Shown here: piece by piece, positions 45,201 to 61,875 of the stretch
How the letters are laid out: each line of letters begins with the position of its first letter
How positions within the stretch are numbered: position 1 is the first letter of the stretch
Assembly: GCF_030867145.1 (NCBI RefSeq)
Contig: NC_134429.1
Span: forward strand, 15,190,677 to 15,254,676
DNA length: 64,000 nt
Direction of reading: 5' to 3'
From: Opisthocomus hoazin
Taxonomy: Eukaryota > Chordata > Aves > Opisthocomiformes > Opisthocomidae
The notes under the pieces: generated by a model
Told to the model about the DNA's origin: nothing
The model's database searches: none
What the model saw: the letters and a program-made list of their open reading frames with translations, nothing else
Translations under genes and position numbers: made by a program

Positions 45201-45535
45201 CATAGGGCTGGGAGTTGGCTGGGCTTCGGGCCAGACACCCTCCCTCTCCATCCCTTCCCTCCCCTTGGAGATCACTTTCATGGGGCTTTAGAGGGTCCAA
45301 TCCAACTGCCCCCTCCCTTCGGACCCGGGTGGGGGCTGCAAAGTTGCCATCCCAAACTTTGCAAGCTCCAAAAGCCGATTGATTTGCGCCGGGGCCAGTA
45401 GAGGAGGAGGAGGGAGGCGTGCCGGGGAGGAAGGAGACGGGGCTGGGTGCTGCCAGGGGGCTCAGTGCCACCCAGAGCGGGTGGGGAAGGGTGTGCATGC
45501 CCATCACCGGGGCATCCAGGCTGCTGCATTGGGAG
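39237..45535. other. Divergent PADI1-PADI2 intergenic region
   Basis: About 6.3 kb between two start codons pointing apart. I see no exon, RNA gene or clear mobile element. It has a small minisatellite (43262-43425), an AT-rich spot near 43680-43720, and a GC-rich stretch just before PADI2 without a TATA box. Both genes probably take their promoters and enhancers from here. Confidence 0.55.
43262..43425 (+). repeat. Minisatellite (AAGCTTGCAAAGACCCCA)
   Basis: About seven imperfect copies of a 20- to 27-bp unit such as CCAGGAAGCTTGCAAAGACC. No coding or RNA function is apparent. Confidence 0.75.
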
Positions 45536-48500
45536 ATGCCGGGGGACCGCACGCTCCGGCTGCAGCATGGGAACCGCATCGAGGCCCTGTGCGTGCTGGG
45601 CACCTGCATCTCTGCCGACGTCTATGGGTGAGTACGATGCCCCAACGCTTCCCTTCCTCCCTCCTTTTCTGCACCTCTACCTTTCTCCTCGCCTTTACCC
45701 CTGTTTCTCCTTCTGTAAAACCCCGCTTCTTATTTTTCCTGCTGCTCCCCAAAAACCCACCACCCTGACACTGTGATTTAATGCAATTTGTGGGCAAAAG
45801 CCTCCCTGGGCTTTGCAAATCTGCACAAGTCCCGGGAAAGCTTCAGACATCTGTGTTTGCACAATATGGTATTTACCCTGGGTCCGTGATGGAAATGGGT
45901 TTGATCCATTTGCAGCCAACAGATCCAGCATCATCTCAGAAAGCTGCTGGAAAGCGAAGGGATGAGCAGCAGCCACAGGGATGGACTGCAAAGGAAGAGA
46001 TGCAGCTGGGAAAGGGGAGGAAAACAAGATCTAGTGAGCAAACAGTGTCCTGGGAAAGCATAGAAGTCCCCACACCACCAGCCCTGCACCCCTAAAACCA
46101 GCCTAACGCATTGCAAGATAATTATTGCCCCAAAGGAAAAAGTTTAAAAGCTCATCTCATGGTTAATTCTGGTCTTTGCTGCTTTTGCAAATCTCACCCT
46201 CGATATACAAGCCAAGCAGCGCAGTTACAACTCATCTGGCATCTCTCCGGGTCAAATTCCCTCCCAGTGGAATTCCCAAAACCCAGAAACAAGGAAACCA
46301 AACCAGTTTTTCCATGCATAATTAAATGTAATTTAATAGTTTAAGAAACACCCGAGCAGCAGCAAACAAGCACTCAGATTTCCTCTCCCCCCTGGTGTGG
46401 GTTTGGTGGGGCCACTGGCATCCAGAAACCCAGCAAATGATGCTGTAACGGTGATACGGTGCAAGCTCTCGGGTGTCCGGAGCACGCATGCTCAGAGGGA
46501 GCCTGCACCTCCAGAGCTGCAAGCAGCCCAAAAATAATAACCCTGGAAAGACGGGGAAATTAGGGACAAGGAGCCAAGAGAGGGGAAGGGGATGCATGGA
46601 GCAGCTGGAGAGAAGCAAGGGCACGTCAGACTGGGAGCGGTGCAAACGCAACTGCTTCGGGGTTGGATAAAATCACCCCAAAAATTAGAGTTTCCCATGG
46701 TAAAGTCTCCCAGCTGGGTTGCCACGCCGTTCTGATGAGCTGTTAAATACTGGGTTTGCCTCAGCTGGAAAATAAACACGGATTTCTCCATTGAAGTGCA
46801 AACCTAAATTCAGTTCCAGCAGCACTGACTACTTCAGCTGTGATTATTATAGATCATAATCTGCACCGATGGCTACAAAATAGCCTTGTTGTACTCAAAT
46901 AGCATGTTCTGCCCTAAAAAAAGAACACTTCAAGCATTCCCAAGCAGGGAGGAAAGGGCAGAAAGGTGCTGGTGGTGAGCACAGAGACGCCAGCGTGCCA
47001 TCTTGGCTGTGTTTTGGGCAGTGAAATTACTTGCAGTGAGAACCGGGTGGGTTTGGTACAAACCTCTATAAACACGGAGTGGTTTTGGCAGGGCGGCCCC
47101 GGCCGGGGCAGTCTCCTTCAGTGTGAAGCACACAGAGGGCGTGAGCGTGGAGGTGGCATGCCGGGGCAGAGCAGAGGTCGGGTCAGCCCCCAGCAGCGGG
47201 ACACGGTGGCCACTGGACGAGGGGACGGTCCTGAGGTTCAGCATGAGCCAGGCCAGCACCGAGGTCAATGATAATAAGGTAAGAAGTGGGGTGCTGAGGT
47301 GCAGGACCCCCACAGAGGGAGAACATCCTTCTCCAAGCAGGGATTTGGGGATTTGCAGGTAACCATCAGCTTTTACACAGAGGGAGGGCAGCCCATCAAC
47401 CAAGCCGGGGTCTTCCTCACCGGCATCGGTGAGTACGAAGGCTTCTGCAACACAGCAATCCCTCTTCAACCCTTCGGTCCCTTGGAGTGGGGAGTTTTGA
47501 TGCGGGGGCAGAGGTGGACCCACGCTTGCTGGGTCTGGGAGGCTTTGGCACCCACCCAACCTCACCATACTCTGGGATGATGGTGGGGTCTGCCCATCCA
47601 GGGATCTCTCTGGACGTCGACGCAGATCGGGATGGCGTGGTGGAAAAGAACAACCTCAACAAGGTAATTCAGCTTCTTCCACCGCACAGAGAGCAAAGTC
47701 CACAGGCTTGCAGGAGCCTGGGCTTGCTAAGCCCCAACGTCTGTTGTTTTAGGCAAGCTGGACCTGGGGCCCTGAGGGACACGGGGCCATCCTGCTCGTC
47801 AACTGCGACAAGGAGAGCCCCTTCACTCCAGCATCGGACTGCGACGATGAAAGGGTATTCAGCAAAGCAGGTAACAGCTTCAAAAAAATCATATAAATTG
47901 AAAAATGCTCCCTTATTCCTCCTCTTTAACCTTTTTGGAGATGGAATTCTGCTTGGGAACCGACTGCCCATGAGCTGCTCTCCACCAACCTGCTGAGTAA
48001 GCTTCCCACACGGGAATTTTTTTTTTTAATACCATGCAAACTAAGTGCAATCAAGCAGGGGCATGAAGCACAGCCAGAAAAATTGCAGAGATGCCACTGA
48101 CAGTAGAGCTTGACCCAGGGATGCTTTGCACAGGTGAAAGGAGCTCGAGGCAAGGCGTGCAGCTGACAGCCAGGAATACTCACCCACTCCTGGAAAACTA
48201 AAACCACGCGGAGCTGGTGCCCATTGACTTCTTGAGGCCACGGACCAGCTGCACCAGGGCTGTTGGTGGAAAAAATCAGGCACTTGTTTCAAAGCACAAG
48301 CCTCAAGCTTTGCTAGCAGGACCGCAGGTCATTTTTCCAAGCTTGCAAAGGCTTGCAGCAAGGGGAGAGCAGATTTCTTGGCATGGGAGACGCAAACCCC
48401 AGGAGGGAGCACGCATGTCGGCCAGAGCTGCACTGTGCAGTCACCCATCACTCAATTTTTTTTTGTTTATTTGCACCCCAGATTTGCTGGACATGTCTCG

Positions 48501-51500
48501 GATGGTCTTAAGGACCAAAGGGCCACAGCGCCTGCCCCGGGGGTACGAAATCATTCTCCATATTCCTGTCTCCGACACTGACAAAGTTGGGGTCTTCTAT
48601 GTGCAAAGTAAGTCCTTCCTCACCTACTCCTCTGCCCCTTCCTCCTCCGTTGTGGTGCTTTTGAGATCCCTGCAAGCTCTTTTCCTTCCATCTCTAACCT
48701 GGTCCTCCCCATGCTCTTCAAATGGCACTTCTGAAGCAAATCATGCCCTCAGCATCCCTTCTCCAAATTTTTCCATCGTTGAATATTCTCTCTTCTCAAT
48801 CAACTGGAAAGCTTTGAAGATCAACAAGCAGAGGTACAGGACCATAAAGCCATTTATCCAAGGTCATCCAGCAAAGGAGTAGCAAAAAGAGCCTTATGTC
48901 CTGCCACCCAGATGCTTTATCCCATGATGGCAATACACGCTACAACACACTTTCCTTTCCTTGTTCCTTGTTGTGGGCACGGAGGTTCATTCCCCAGGAC
49001 TAAAAGCCCTCATACAGCCCAGAACCGTGCCATTAAGTAGCTTGGTCTTGTCCCTCCGCGCAGAGGCAGAGGGAAAGGTCAGCAGCAGGGTTGGTGGCAT
49101 TGCCATCCCATTACATGTCAGAGGGGGTTGGAAGGGCAGAAACCCCATGAAAACATCTTCCCAATGACTGAGCTGTTTTTCCTCACCCTTCTTGTGCATG
49201 ACTGCAAAATTGCCAGCTCCTTCACTCCTGTTTTAAGGTACTTCAGCCAGATGAAGTTGTATCCACCCACAGAGGAGAAGCAGCTCCAGCACAGAGGGGC
49301 TGTGGTACTTGCTTGCACACGAGCAAAGTAGGCTTGAAACCACCACTGAAACTTAGGAAATTGCCCACCTTCCCCCTTCTTTTCTTGCAGACCCCTTCTT
49401 TGGTCAGCGCTACATCCACGTGCTGGGCCAGAGGAAGCTGTACCATACTGTGCAATACACTGGTGGGACTGCTGAGCTCGACTTCTTCGCTGAGGGGCTC
49501 CGCTTTCCTGATGACACCTTCTCTGGGCTGGTCTCCATCCATGTCAGCCTCCTGGGGACGCTGGCTGAGGTCTGGGGGCTCCGAGGAAGGGGTGCAGATG
49601 GGAGGCTGCAACAGAGAGGGATGGGGCTGAAGGGAGAGCAGTCCCCATTAATTTACCCCAGAAATGACCTCCGGGTAGAGTATTTGTGGGCCATAGTGAT
49701 AAGCAGGGTGTAGAAAGTCCCCAATTTCTGCTTGCCTCCCCCAGGGTATCCCCCATACACCAATCTTCACTGACACAGTAGTGTTCAGGGTAGCACCGTG
49801 GATCATGACCCCCAACACTCTGGCACCAGTGAACGTCTTCGTCTGCAGGTAAAGGCCAAGGGATGATGCCTTCCCAGCCAAACCAGCATCAGTCACACAG
49901 TCTCCCTGAAGGTCACTGAGACAAGCTGGGGAGGTGATGGGCAGAGGGAAAGGCAGCTGCCTGCAGGGGATATCAATCCTCCAGCAGCCCTTCCTCCCCT
50001 TCCCTCCTGCCATCCACTTTCCCAGTGTGAAGGACAACTACCTCTTCATCAAGGAGATAAAAAACCTGGTGAACAAGGCCGGCTGTGAGCTGAAGGTTTG
50101 CTTCGGCTACATCAACCGCAGGGATCGCTGGATGCAGGTAGGCGGGCACCAGAAAGAAGGCAAATTTTTCCCTCCCTGCTGATGTGCCCCATGAGGGTTT
50201 TTCCTCCCTTCTTCAGGATGAGATTGAGTTTGGCTACACCCATGCTCCCCAGAAAAGCTTCCCGGTGGTGCTGGACTCCCCTCGAGATGGAGGACTTGAG
50301 CACTTCCCCATCAAGAATCTACTGGTAAGAGCGGGACAGTCACTTGCATTGCCTGGGGAGAAACTTGCAGGTGTTTATGCCTAGCCTATTTCACCACTCC
50401 TAAAACCCCACTTGCACTTTGCTCCTTGGAGGCCCTACAGTGAATTGCCTGAAAAAATGAGAGTCTAACACCACTGCATGCAACTGCATGGACACACTAC
50501 CCCATCCACTTCCAGCTGGGAGGACAGCAACAGCCTCACCCCCCCTCAAACCAAGGTTCAGAGCCTAATCCACATCCCAGCCATCTAGAAAAACTTTTAT
50601 CCCAAAGGTGCAGGATGAGAGAGGAAAGGAGGAGCTCACGCCTCTGGGAACAAAAGAGTCCTGCCAAGCTCTGGGACAGGGGTGGATTTCTTCACCCTGA
50701 ATATCCCAGCAACGGGCTGGTTTTTCCTTTCCTCTTCCGTGCCTGTGAATATTCAGCAGCTCACAAGCAGGAGAGGAAAGGAAAGCATGAAAGGGGTCAA
50801 TTTACTTCCTCAGAAGAGTACGAGATGCTGCCAGAAACATCCCAGTGGGGCTTCTTTGCCAAGGCAAAGGGCCAGCTGCAGGCAGGGCATGCAAAGCAAG
50901 CTGCCTGGGAGAGCAGTGACCCTTGGCCAGGGCATTTTGGGAGAGTCCAGCAAAGACAAGCATGGAAAGAAGATGGATTTAATGATCCCTCTGAGATATC
51001 ACCATGCAGAAAGGGCAGGACGTCCCCAAGGAGGCACCAAATCTCTGCCCCATACACCCAGCCAGGCCCTGGCGGCAGCCTCAGCCCTCGTCTTCTCTCT
51101 GACAGCATCAGAAGAGGACAGCTCGCTTTTTTTCATGCACGTCACTTTGGGGAAGGTTAAGCGCTTTCAAAAGCATTGAAATACATCTTCTCATGCCTGA
51201 AATGAGTACATGCAGTCCCAGATTCATCAGGCAGGATGGGAATAGCGCGCTGATCCGCTTCTTCGCAAAGAAGCCAGGCAACCACTCCTATTTGCCCCTT
51301 TAGGAATTGCTTTGCTTCATATTTAGAGAAGCAATTTCAGCCTTTGGAGCTGCTAACGCATTATACTCCAATTTCTGCTCTGAAGCCTCCCCTAATCCCC
51401 ACTCCTATCCTTCCAATCTCACTTTCCAGTTAGGAATATTTAGCCAGATGCAACATGCACGAGTCCTTCTCTCGCCCCGGCCAAGCCCTAAGCCCCTGGG

Positions 51501-54500
51501 ACCCCACGCCAGGGAAAAAGGAGACGAGAGGGAATTAGCCCCTCAAAATCAATCTGGAACTGATAGGACTTGGATGCGACCCGCAAACCTGGGATGAACC
51601 AGCGCCTTGACAGTTGAAACCGTACCAGCTCCGTGGTTATTAAACTGAAATAAGCTGAGAGCAAGTGTTATGAAATACTGCAGCACCCGGGAAAAGGATC
51701 TGACATCATCCATCCTCCGGACAGGCACCCCAAAAATGCACAGGGAACCTCAGGGAAAGGCAGCAGCAGCTCCCTGCTTCCCCAAGCATCCTCAAATTAA
51801 AAAAAAAAAGCAGCATCTAAATCATAACCATGCACCCTCAGGTCTCATTTTTACTGACCTGTATATTTGGTTTACCTCTAAGGAAACCCAACACTAATAA
51901 GCAATTGGGATTTAATGCAAACCCAGCAGATACCTGATCTTGTCTCAGGGGCTACCATGAGCTCCAAGCCTGTGTTGACTTGAACCAGAGAGTAAAGACA
52001 GGTTCAAGGCAGGATTTTTGTCCCACTACTGCCATTTTTGCCTCATTTTTAGCATTGCAATCTCTCCCTCAGGCATTTGACCCTGGCACATCACAGCTTA
52101 GGGTTAATTACCCCTGCACAACACCTTAAATGTCAGATATGTTAAGTCCTGAAAATCAGAGCTTAAATAGGATTTAAGTGAAGTACAGCCCTTCAGGTGG
52201 CTCTTATGCCTGGGATGGATTTACCCTCAGGGCCTGAAGTTCATCTAGCTCAACAAGAGCCATCCAGAAACTCAGCTTCAGGGCTACCCCAGCACCTAAT
52301 TAGCTTTATGCAGGTACTTAAACATTGGCTGCAAGACAGCAGAGATCATCTCTCCCCAGCTCTGCTCCTGGCATGTGCCATTTATTACTGAGCCCAGATG
52401 ACCCCGAGACCTTTAACCTCTTGACTTGCCTTCAGCCTCTCCTCATCCATGGACAGGCTTCTCTCTTGATATTTTTACCCACTGGAGCAGGTCTGAGGCC
52501 AGCAGGAGGGATAAAAGCAAAGACCTGGAAGCACAGGGGACTCAGGGCAAAGCCCACAGCGATTTCTCTTTCCCCAGGGCCCCGAATTTGGCTACGTGAG
52601 CAGAGAGCCCCTCTTCGAAGCCATCACCAGCCTTGACTCCTTTGGCAACCTGGAGGTCAGCCCACCCGTCACTGTGGCAGGGAAGGAGTATCCCCTGGGG
52701 AGGATCCTCATCGGCAGCAGCTTCCCCACGTAAGAGATGAGAAACCCACGTGTTTGGGAGCAAAGCAAACACAAGTGCCCCTAAACATTAAAATCATGTT
52801 AATGGGCTTAATTAGCCATTCCCTGACCAGCTGCATGTGAGGTTCTCTGTGGGGTGGGTGCACCCAAGCCCACTGTTCAATCTCTGCTTTCACATTTGCA
52901 CCCTCCTTCCTTTCCTCCACCTGTATAGAATTTATATGTATGGACCTATGGATGCATAAATAGTTACTCCCCTTATTTCCTCTTTTGGGGATGTTTTGCC
53001 CCCAGATCCGCAGGGAGGAGAATGACCAGAGTAGTGCGGGATTTTCTCTACGCCCAACAAGTGCAGGCTCCCGTGGAGCTCTACTCTGACTGGCTGGCTG
53101 TGGGCCACGTCGATGAGTTCCTCACTTTTGTGCCCACCTCTGACAAAAAGGTACCCCAAAACCCCACACCACTCCACAGTTTCTTTTCTGAGATACTAAT
53201 CCCACTGGGGCACCTCTAGGGAAAAACCCCCAAGCTCATTTCTTCGACAGTCCCATCTTGGGTTTTCACCTGGCCCCAAAATGAGACGGAACACAGAAAG
53301 GGACTTGCTAAACTAATAATCCACACAGATAGAAGAAAGAAAAGATGCCTGAAAAAGTAGTTCAAGAAATTTAAGCCTTAAAATTCACATGGGCTGCCCA
53401 GAAGTTTTCAGAAGACAGCACTTTCCTCTGTCATGCTTCTGACATGAGCCCTTTCCCCATTCCTTGACCTGGATGGTTCAGAAAGGCAGCATCAAAGCGC
53501 GCCCCCCCCCAAACCCTCCACACAGTGCTTTGATGCACACACCCCCCCCACCCCCTCCATGCAGTGCTTTGATGTACACATCCCCCACAAACCCTCCACA
53601 CAGTGTTTTGCCCTCCCCAGTGCTGTGTAAACCCCCACAGGAGATGCTATCAAGACGGCAGCAAGCAGCCTCCAGCACTCCACCAAGGAGCAAGGAGACC
53701 ATTTCTGCTAGTGGGAAGGGAGCAAGAACACACATGGGGTTCACAACCTACAAATTCACAATTCCCATGGGATTAGCTTAATATCAATTTTTGGCTTCTT
53801 CTGAGGAAGTCAGAGCCTGATTATTCACTCACTCCATCCTCTCTCTACAACACAATACCAGCCCAGAGACAAAAACACCAACTTAGACACCAACCACACT
53901 CACTCACCATCCCAGCTCACCCAAACCTCCAACAAACACCCTCCTGGGGGTTTATATACCCCACCTGGGGTGGGCAGGATTGGACCCAGCTGCAGCCAGT
54001 CTGCAGTTTTCCTCCCTGTCCCAGCAGCAGTTTAACCCCTCAGAGATGGTTAGGTGGGTATTTGCCAGCAGCATAAATCACTGTGCCTCATTTGGACACA
54101 AACCCTCCGCACTGCATTAAAAAAGGCACTAAGTAACAGCAAAAATATCCATTTTTAAGAGTTTAAGATCAAGTTTCTCACAAAAATAAACCCCTGAGCT
54201 CCCCCAAGGCTTTGGATAAGGCATTCTGGTGACTGCTCTCCCTCCTGTCTCGCCCCAGCGATTTCGGATGCTGATGGCCAGTCCCGCGGCATGCTACAGG
54301 CTCTTTCGGGAGAAGCAGAAGGAGGGCCAGGGCGAAGCCACCATGTTCAAAGGCAAGGGGACAGCAGGCTGCTTCAGCCGAGCTTTGATGTCGGCTGAGA
54401 CAGCCGGAGCTGCCCCACAGAGCAGCCGGCCCGAGGGCGGCAGCGCCTGACCGACGTGCGGGTATCGGGGGGACGCGGGGACCTTTTCCCACCCGGCTGC

Positions 54501-56237
54501 CCTTCACAGCTGGCAAGCGGGATGCCTGCCCACCATACCCAGCCTCCTCAAGCCCTATTTCGGGAAAGCGAGTGGGACGGGAGGGATAAAGCCCTCTGCA
54601 TGGAGGGGATGCTTGCTTGGTGGGATAGAGCACCTCGGTAAATGCCAGCGGAGCTCCAGCACGGAGTGGGGACAATCAGGGGCTCTCATGTCACCCCAAA
54701 TTAGCAGCTTTTTTTCTCGCTTGCCCTTCCCTCCCTGCAGCAATGACATTTTGGTTGCCATTCTGGGCATCCTTTAATTGTGGTTTTGAACATCATCCAT
54801 CTGCCTTGGGGTCGGGGGAAGATCTCCTTGCCTCCATGGGTCCCTCTGGGTCACTGCCACCCGCCCGGGACCCAGTCATCCCAAAACAAGGGGTGGAGGT
54901 GGCAGCTCTGGTTTTACGGAGCTGAGTGGGGAAATTTAGGAGCTAACAACGCCTGTGGGCAGGAGGGTGGGGGATAGGACCTTTCCAACGCTCTGTCCAA
55001 CAGGCAGAGATTTTCTTCCCACCCAGTTTCCCAATAAACTAAGAACTGGGATTCCCAGCAGCCTTAACCACAAGCTCAGGAAACTGGGATTGGTTTGTGT
55101 TTTTTTTTTCCATCTCTGCGCCCTGTTTTAAGCCAGGCTCCTACCAGTACTGCTTCATTTTGACAGGGGTTTCATTTGCAGGGTATGCGGGGACAGACAC
55201 GAAACGGGTCACCATTAATAAGGTCCTTTCCAACGACATCCTGGTGCAGCAGAACCAGTATGTCCAGGTAATAACCCATATTTCTGGTAATAATCAATAT
55301 TTCTTGCAATAACTGCCCTAGGGTGGTGCAAACCCTTAAGGGAGGTGTTGCATTTTGGCTCTCCTCCTGCGCGAGATACTTCTGGGGACCGTACCCACCT
55401 GTATCCCCCGCCTCGACCTGCTCTTCTCAATCCCGTCCAGCGCTGCATCGACTGGAACAGGGACATCCTCAAGAAGGAGCTGGGCTTGACGGAGGAGGAC
55501 ATCATCGACCTGCCGGCCCTCTTCAAGCTCGACAAGCAGGGCAAAGCTGTGCCGTACTTCCCCAACATGGTGAGGGGTCCCCCCGCTCCTCAGGTCCTCG
55601 CCAAAAGCCAGCTTATTCAGCCAGGATGAGTCCCCAAAACTGTCCCAAAAAAGCCCAATATTTACAGCTGCCCAGAAAAAGAAACTATCTCCAGCCAGGC
55701 TTGGATAAGCCCGGGTCTGCCGCAACTTGGTGTTGCTTGTGGTTGAGTTAACCTATGTAGTTTTGAGGCAAAAACCTTTCAAAGTGGTGAAATTGCAAGG
55801 TGTAGGGCACGTTTTAATGATAAAGAAGAGGGAAAACGATGCTGGATTTGGAGGCCTGGGGGAGGAAGGCTGCAAAAAGTGGTGTAAATGTCCCATTTCT
55901 GAGTAAGGCTGATGGAGAAGGGTGGCCAGCAGCTTTCCTGCAGTTTCGTCGATCGTAGAGGCCGGTCCTGGCGCTACCGGCTTCCCCTTGCGTCACCCCA
56001 CAGGTCACCATGATCGTCCTGGCCAAGGACCTGGGCATCCCCAAACCCTTCGGCCCCATGGTGGGGGGCGAATGCTGCCTGGAGCGACGGACCCGCTCCC
56101 TCCTGGAGCCGCTGGGCCTACGCTGCCGCTTCCTCGAGGACGTGGCTTCCTACCACGGCAGGCTCGGGGAGGTCCGCTGCGGCACCAACGTCCAGCGGCA
56201 GCCCTTCGCCTTCCAGTGGTGGCACGTAATGCCATAG
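45536..56237 (+). CDS. PADI2: PADI2, protein-arginine deiminase type 2
   Basis: PADI2 is the broadly expressed peptidyl-arginine deiminase of brain, muscle and immune cells. Exons are 45536-45627, 47092-47278, 47359-47428, 47602-47663, 47753-47870, 48482-48607, 49391-49569, 49745-49848, 50026-50137, 50217-50324, 52578-52729, 53006-53150, 54259-54352, 55182-55267, 55441-55569 and 56004-56237. They encode 665 aa, exactly the human length. The calcium-binding stretch [16 protein letters not shown], catalytic Asp351, His471, Asp473 and Cys647 all fall at human positions. An in-frame ATG at 45497 would add 13 residues, but the 45536 start aligns with human. Intron 13 (54353-55181) opens with GC instead of GT, and the exon 7 donor (GTCTGG) is weak. 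The last exon is unusual: [11 protein letters not shown] becomes [11 protein letters not shown] and the end HMVP becomes HVMP. Confidence 0.96.
50325..52577. other. PADI2 intron 10
   Basis: The largest PADI2 intron, 2.25 kb. I see no repeat family, RNA gene or extra exon in it. Confidence 0.5.
53503..53612 (+). repeat. Short tandem repeat in PADI2 intron 12
   Basis: Three imperfect copies of the phrase CTCCA(C/T)(A/G)CAGTG(C/T)TTTG, separated by C-rich stretches, with a spacing of about 45 bp. Confidence 0.75.
54353..54358 (+). other. Non-canonical GC splice donor, PADI2 intron 13
   Basis: The border reads TTCAAAG|GCAAGG. The exon must end after this G to keep phase with exon 14 (GG TAT GCG). 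The same junction in PADI1 and PADI3 is G|GTAAAA and G|GTAGGG. AAG|GCAAG matches the consensus of the minor GC-AG intron class. Confidence 0.85.
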
Positions 56238-56310
56238 CGGGGCCTTCTTCCCCCTCCACTCTCGCCCACGGTGGCTTTTTCAGCGTGTGTGGCTTGCGAT
56301 GCAGTTAATC

Positions 56311-56316
56311 AATAAA
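56311..56316 (+). terminator. PADI2 poly(A) signal
   Basis: AATAAA 74 bp after the PADI2 stop codon, followed by a GT-containing stretch (TTTGCTGTGAGG). This gives a very short 3'UTR. Confidence 0.8.
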
Positions 56317-56599
56317 TTTGCTGTGAGGAAAGAGGCGGGAAATTAAATAATAAGGCGCAGTAATTGTGAGAGAAACGGAAGGAAGCCCTCAGAGAGGGTG
56401 AGGCACCGGGGACACCATTTCGGCCCTCAGCGCCTGCCATTTTGCCCTGACCACTGTTGCGGTAGGTGGGAGGGCCTGGGCACCTCCCCTGAAGAAAGAA
56501 CGAGACTGGGAATGAACGGGGGGGCCGCACTGGTCTCCCCCCATCCCCAGAAAGGGGGGATCCAGGCCTCTCGGCCCCGCCAACCTGCCTGGTGCCACA

Positions 56600-56766
56600 T
56601 GGCGCGCCACACTCAAGATGGCGCCTTCCCTGCTGCCACCGCCCCTCCCAAGATGGCGGCCATCAGAGCCCCGCCCCTCCCGCCCTTCAGGTCGCGCTCT
56701 ATGGCCGCGCGGGGGTTTCCTTCCGCTTCCGGGGCGGGCGCGGGGTCGGAACTGCGCAACGCCAAG
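56600..56766 (+). promoter_or_regulatory. SDHB promoter region
   Basis: CpG-rich and without a TATA box. It holds AAGATGGCG motifs (YY1/TISU type) at 56614-56625 and 56649-56660, an ETS-type CTTCCGG at 56726-56732, a GC-box GGGGCGGG at 56731-56738, and an NRF1-like TGCGCA at 56753-56758. This combination is typical of housekeeping mitochondrial genes. Confidence 0.7.

Positions 56767-61875
<5,109 letters not shown>

Noticed and set aside
45497-45535. Upstream in-frame ATG for PADI2
   Set aside because: It would add 13 residues that no known PADI has; the ATG at 45536 aligns with the human start.
54353-54450. Read-through of PADI2 exon 13 as a truncated protein
   Set aside because: The GC donor explains the junction and restores phase with exon 14, so no truncation is needed.
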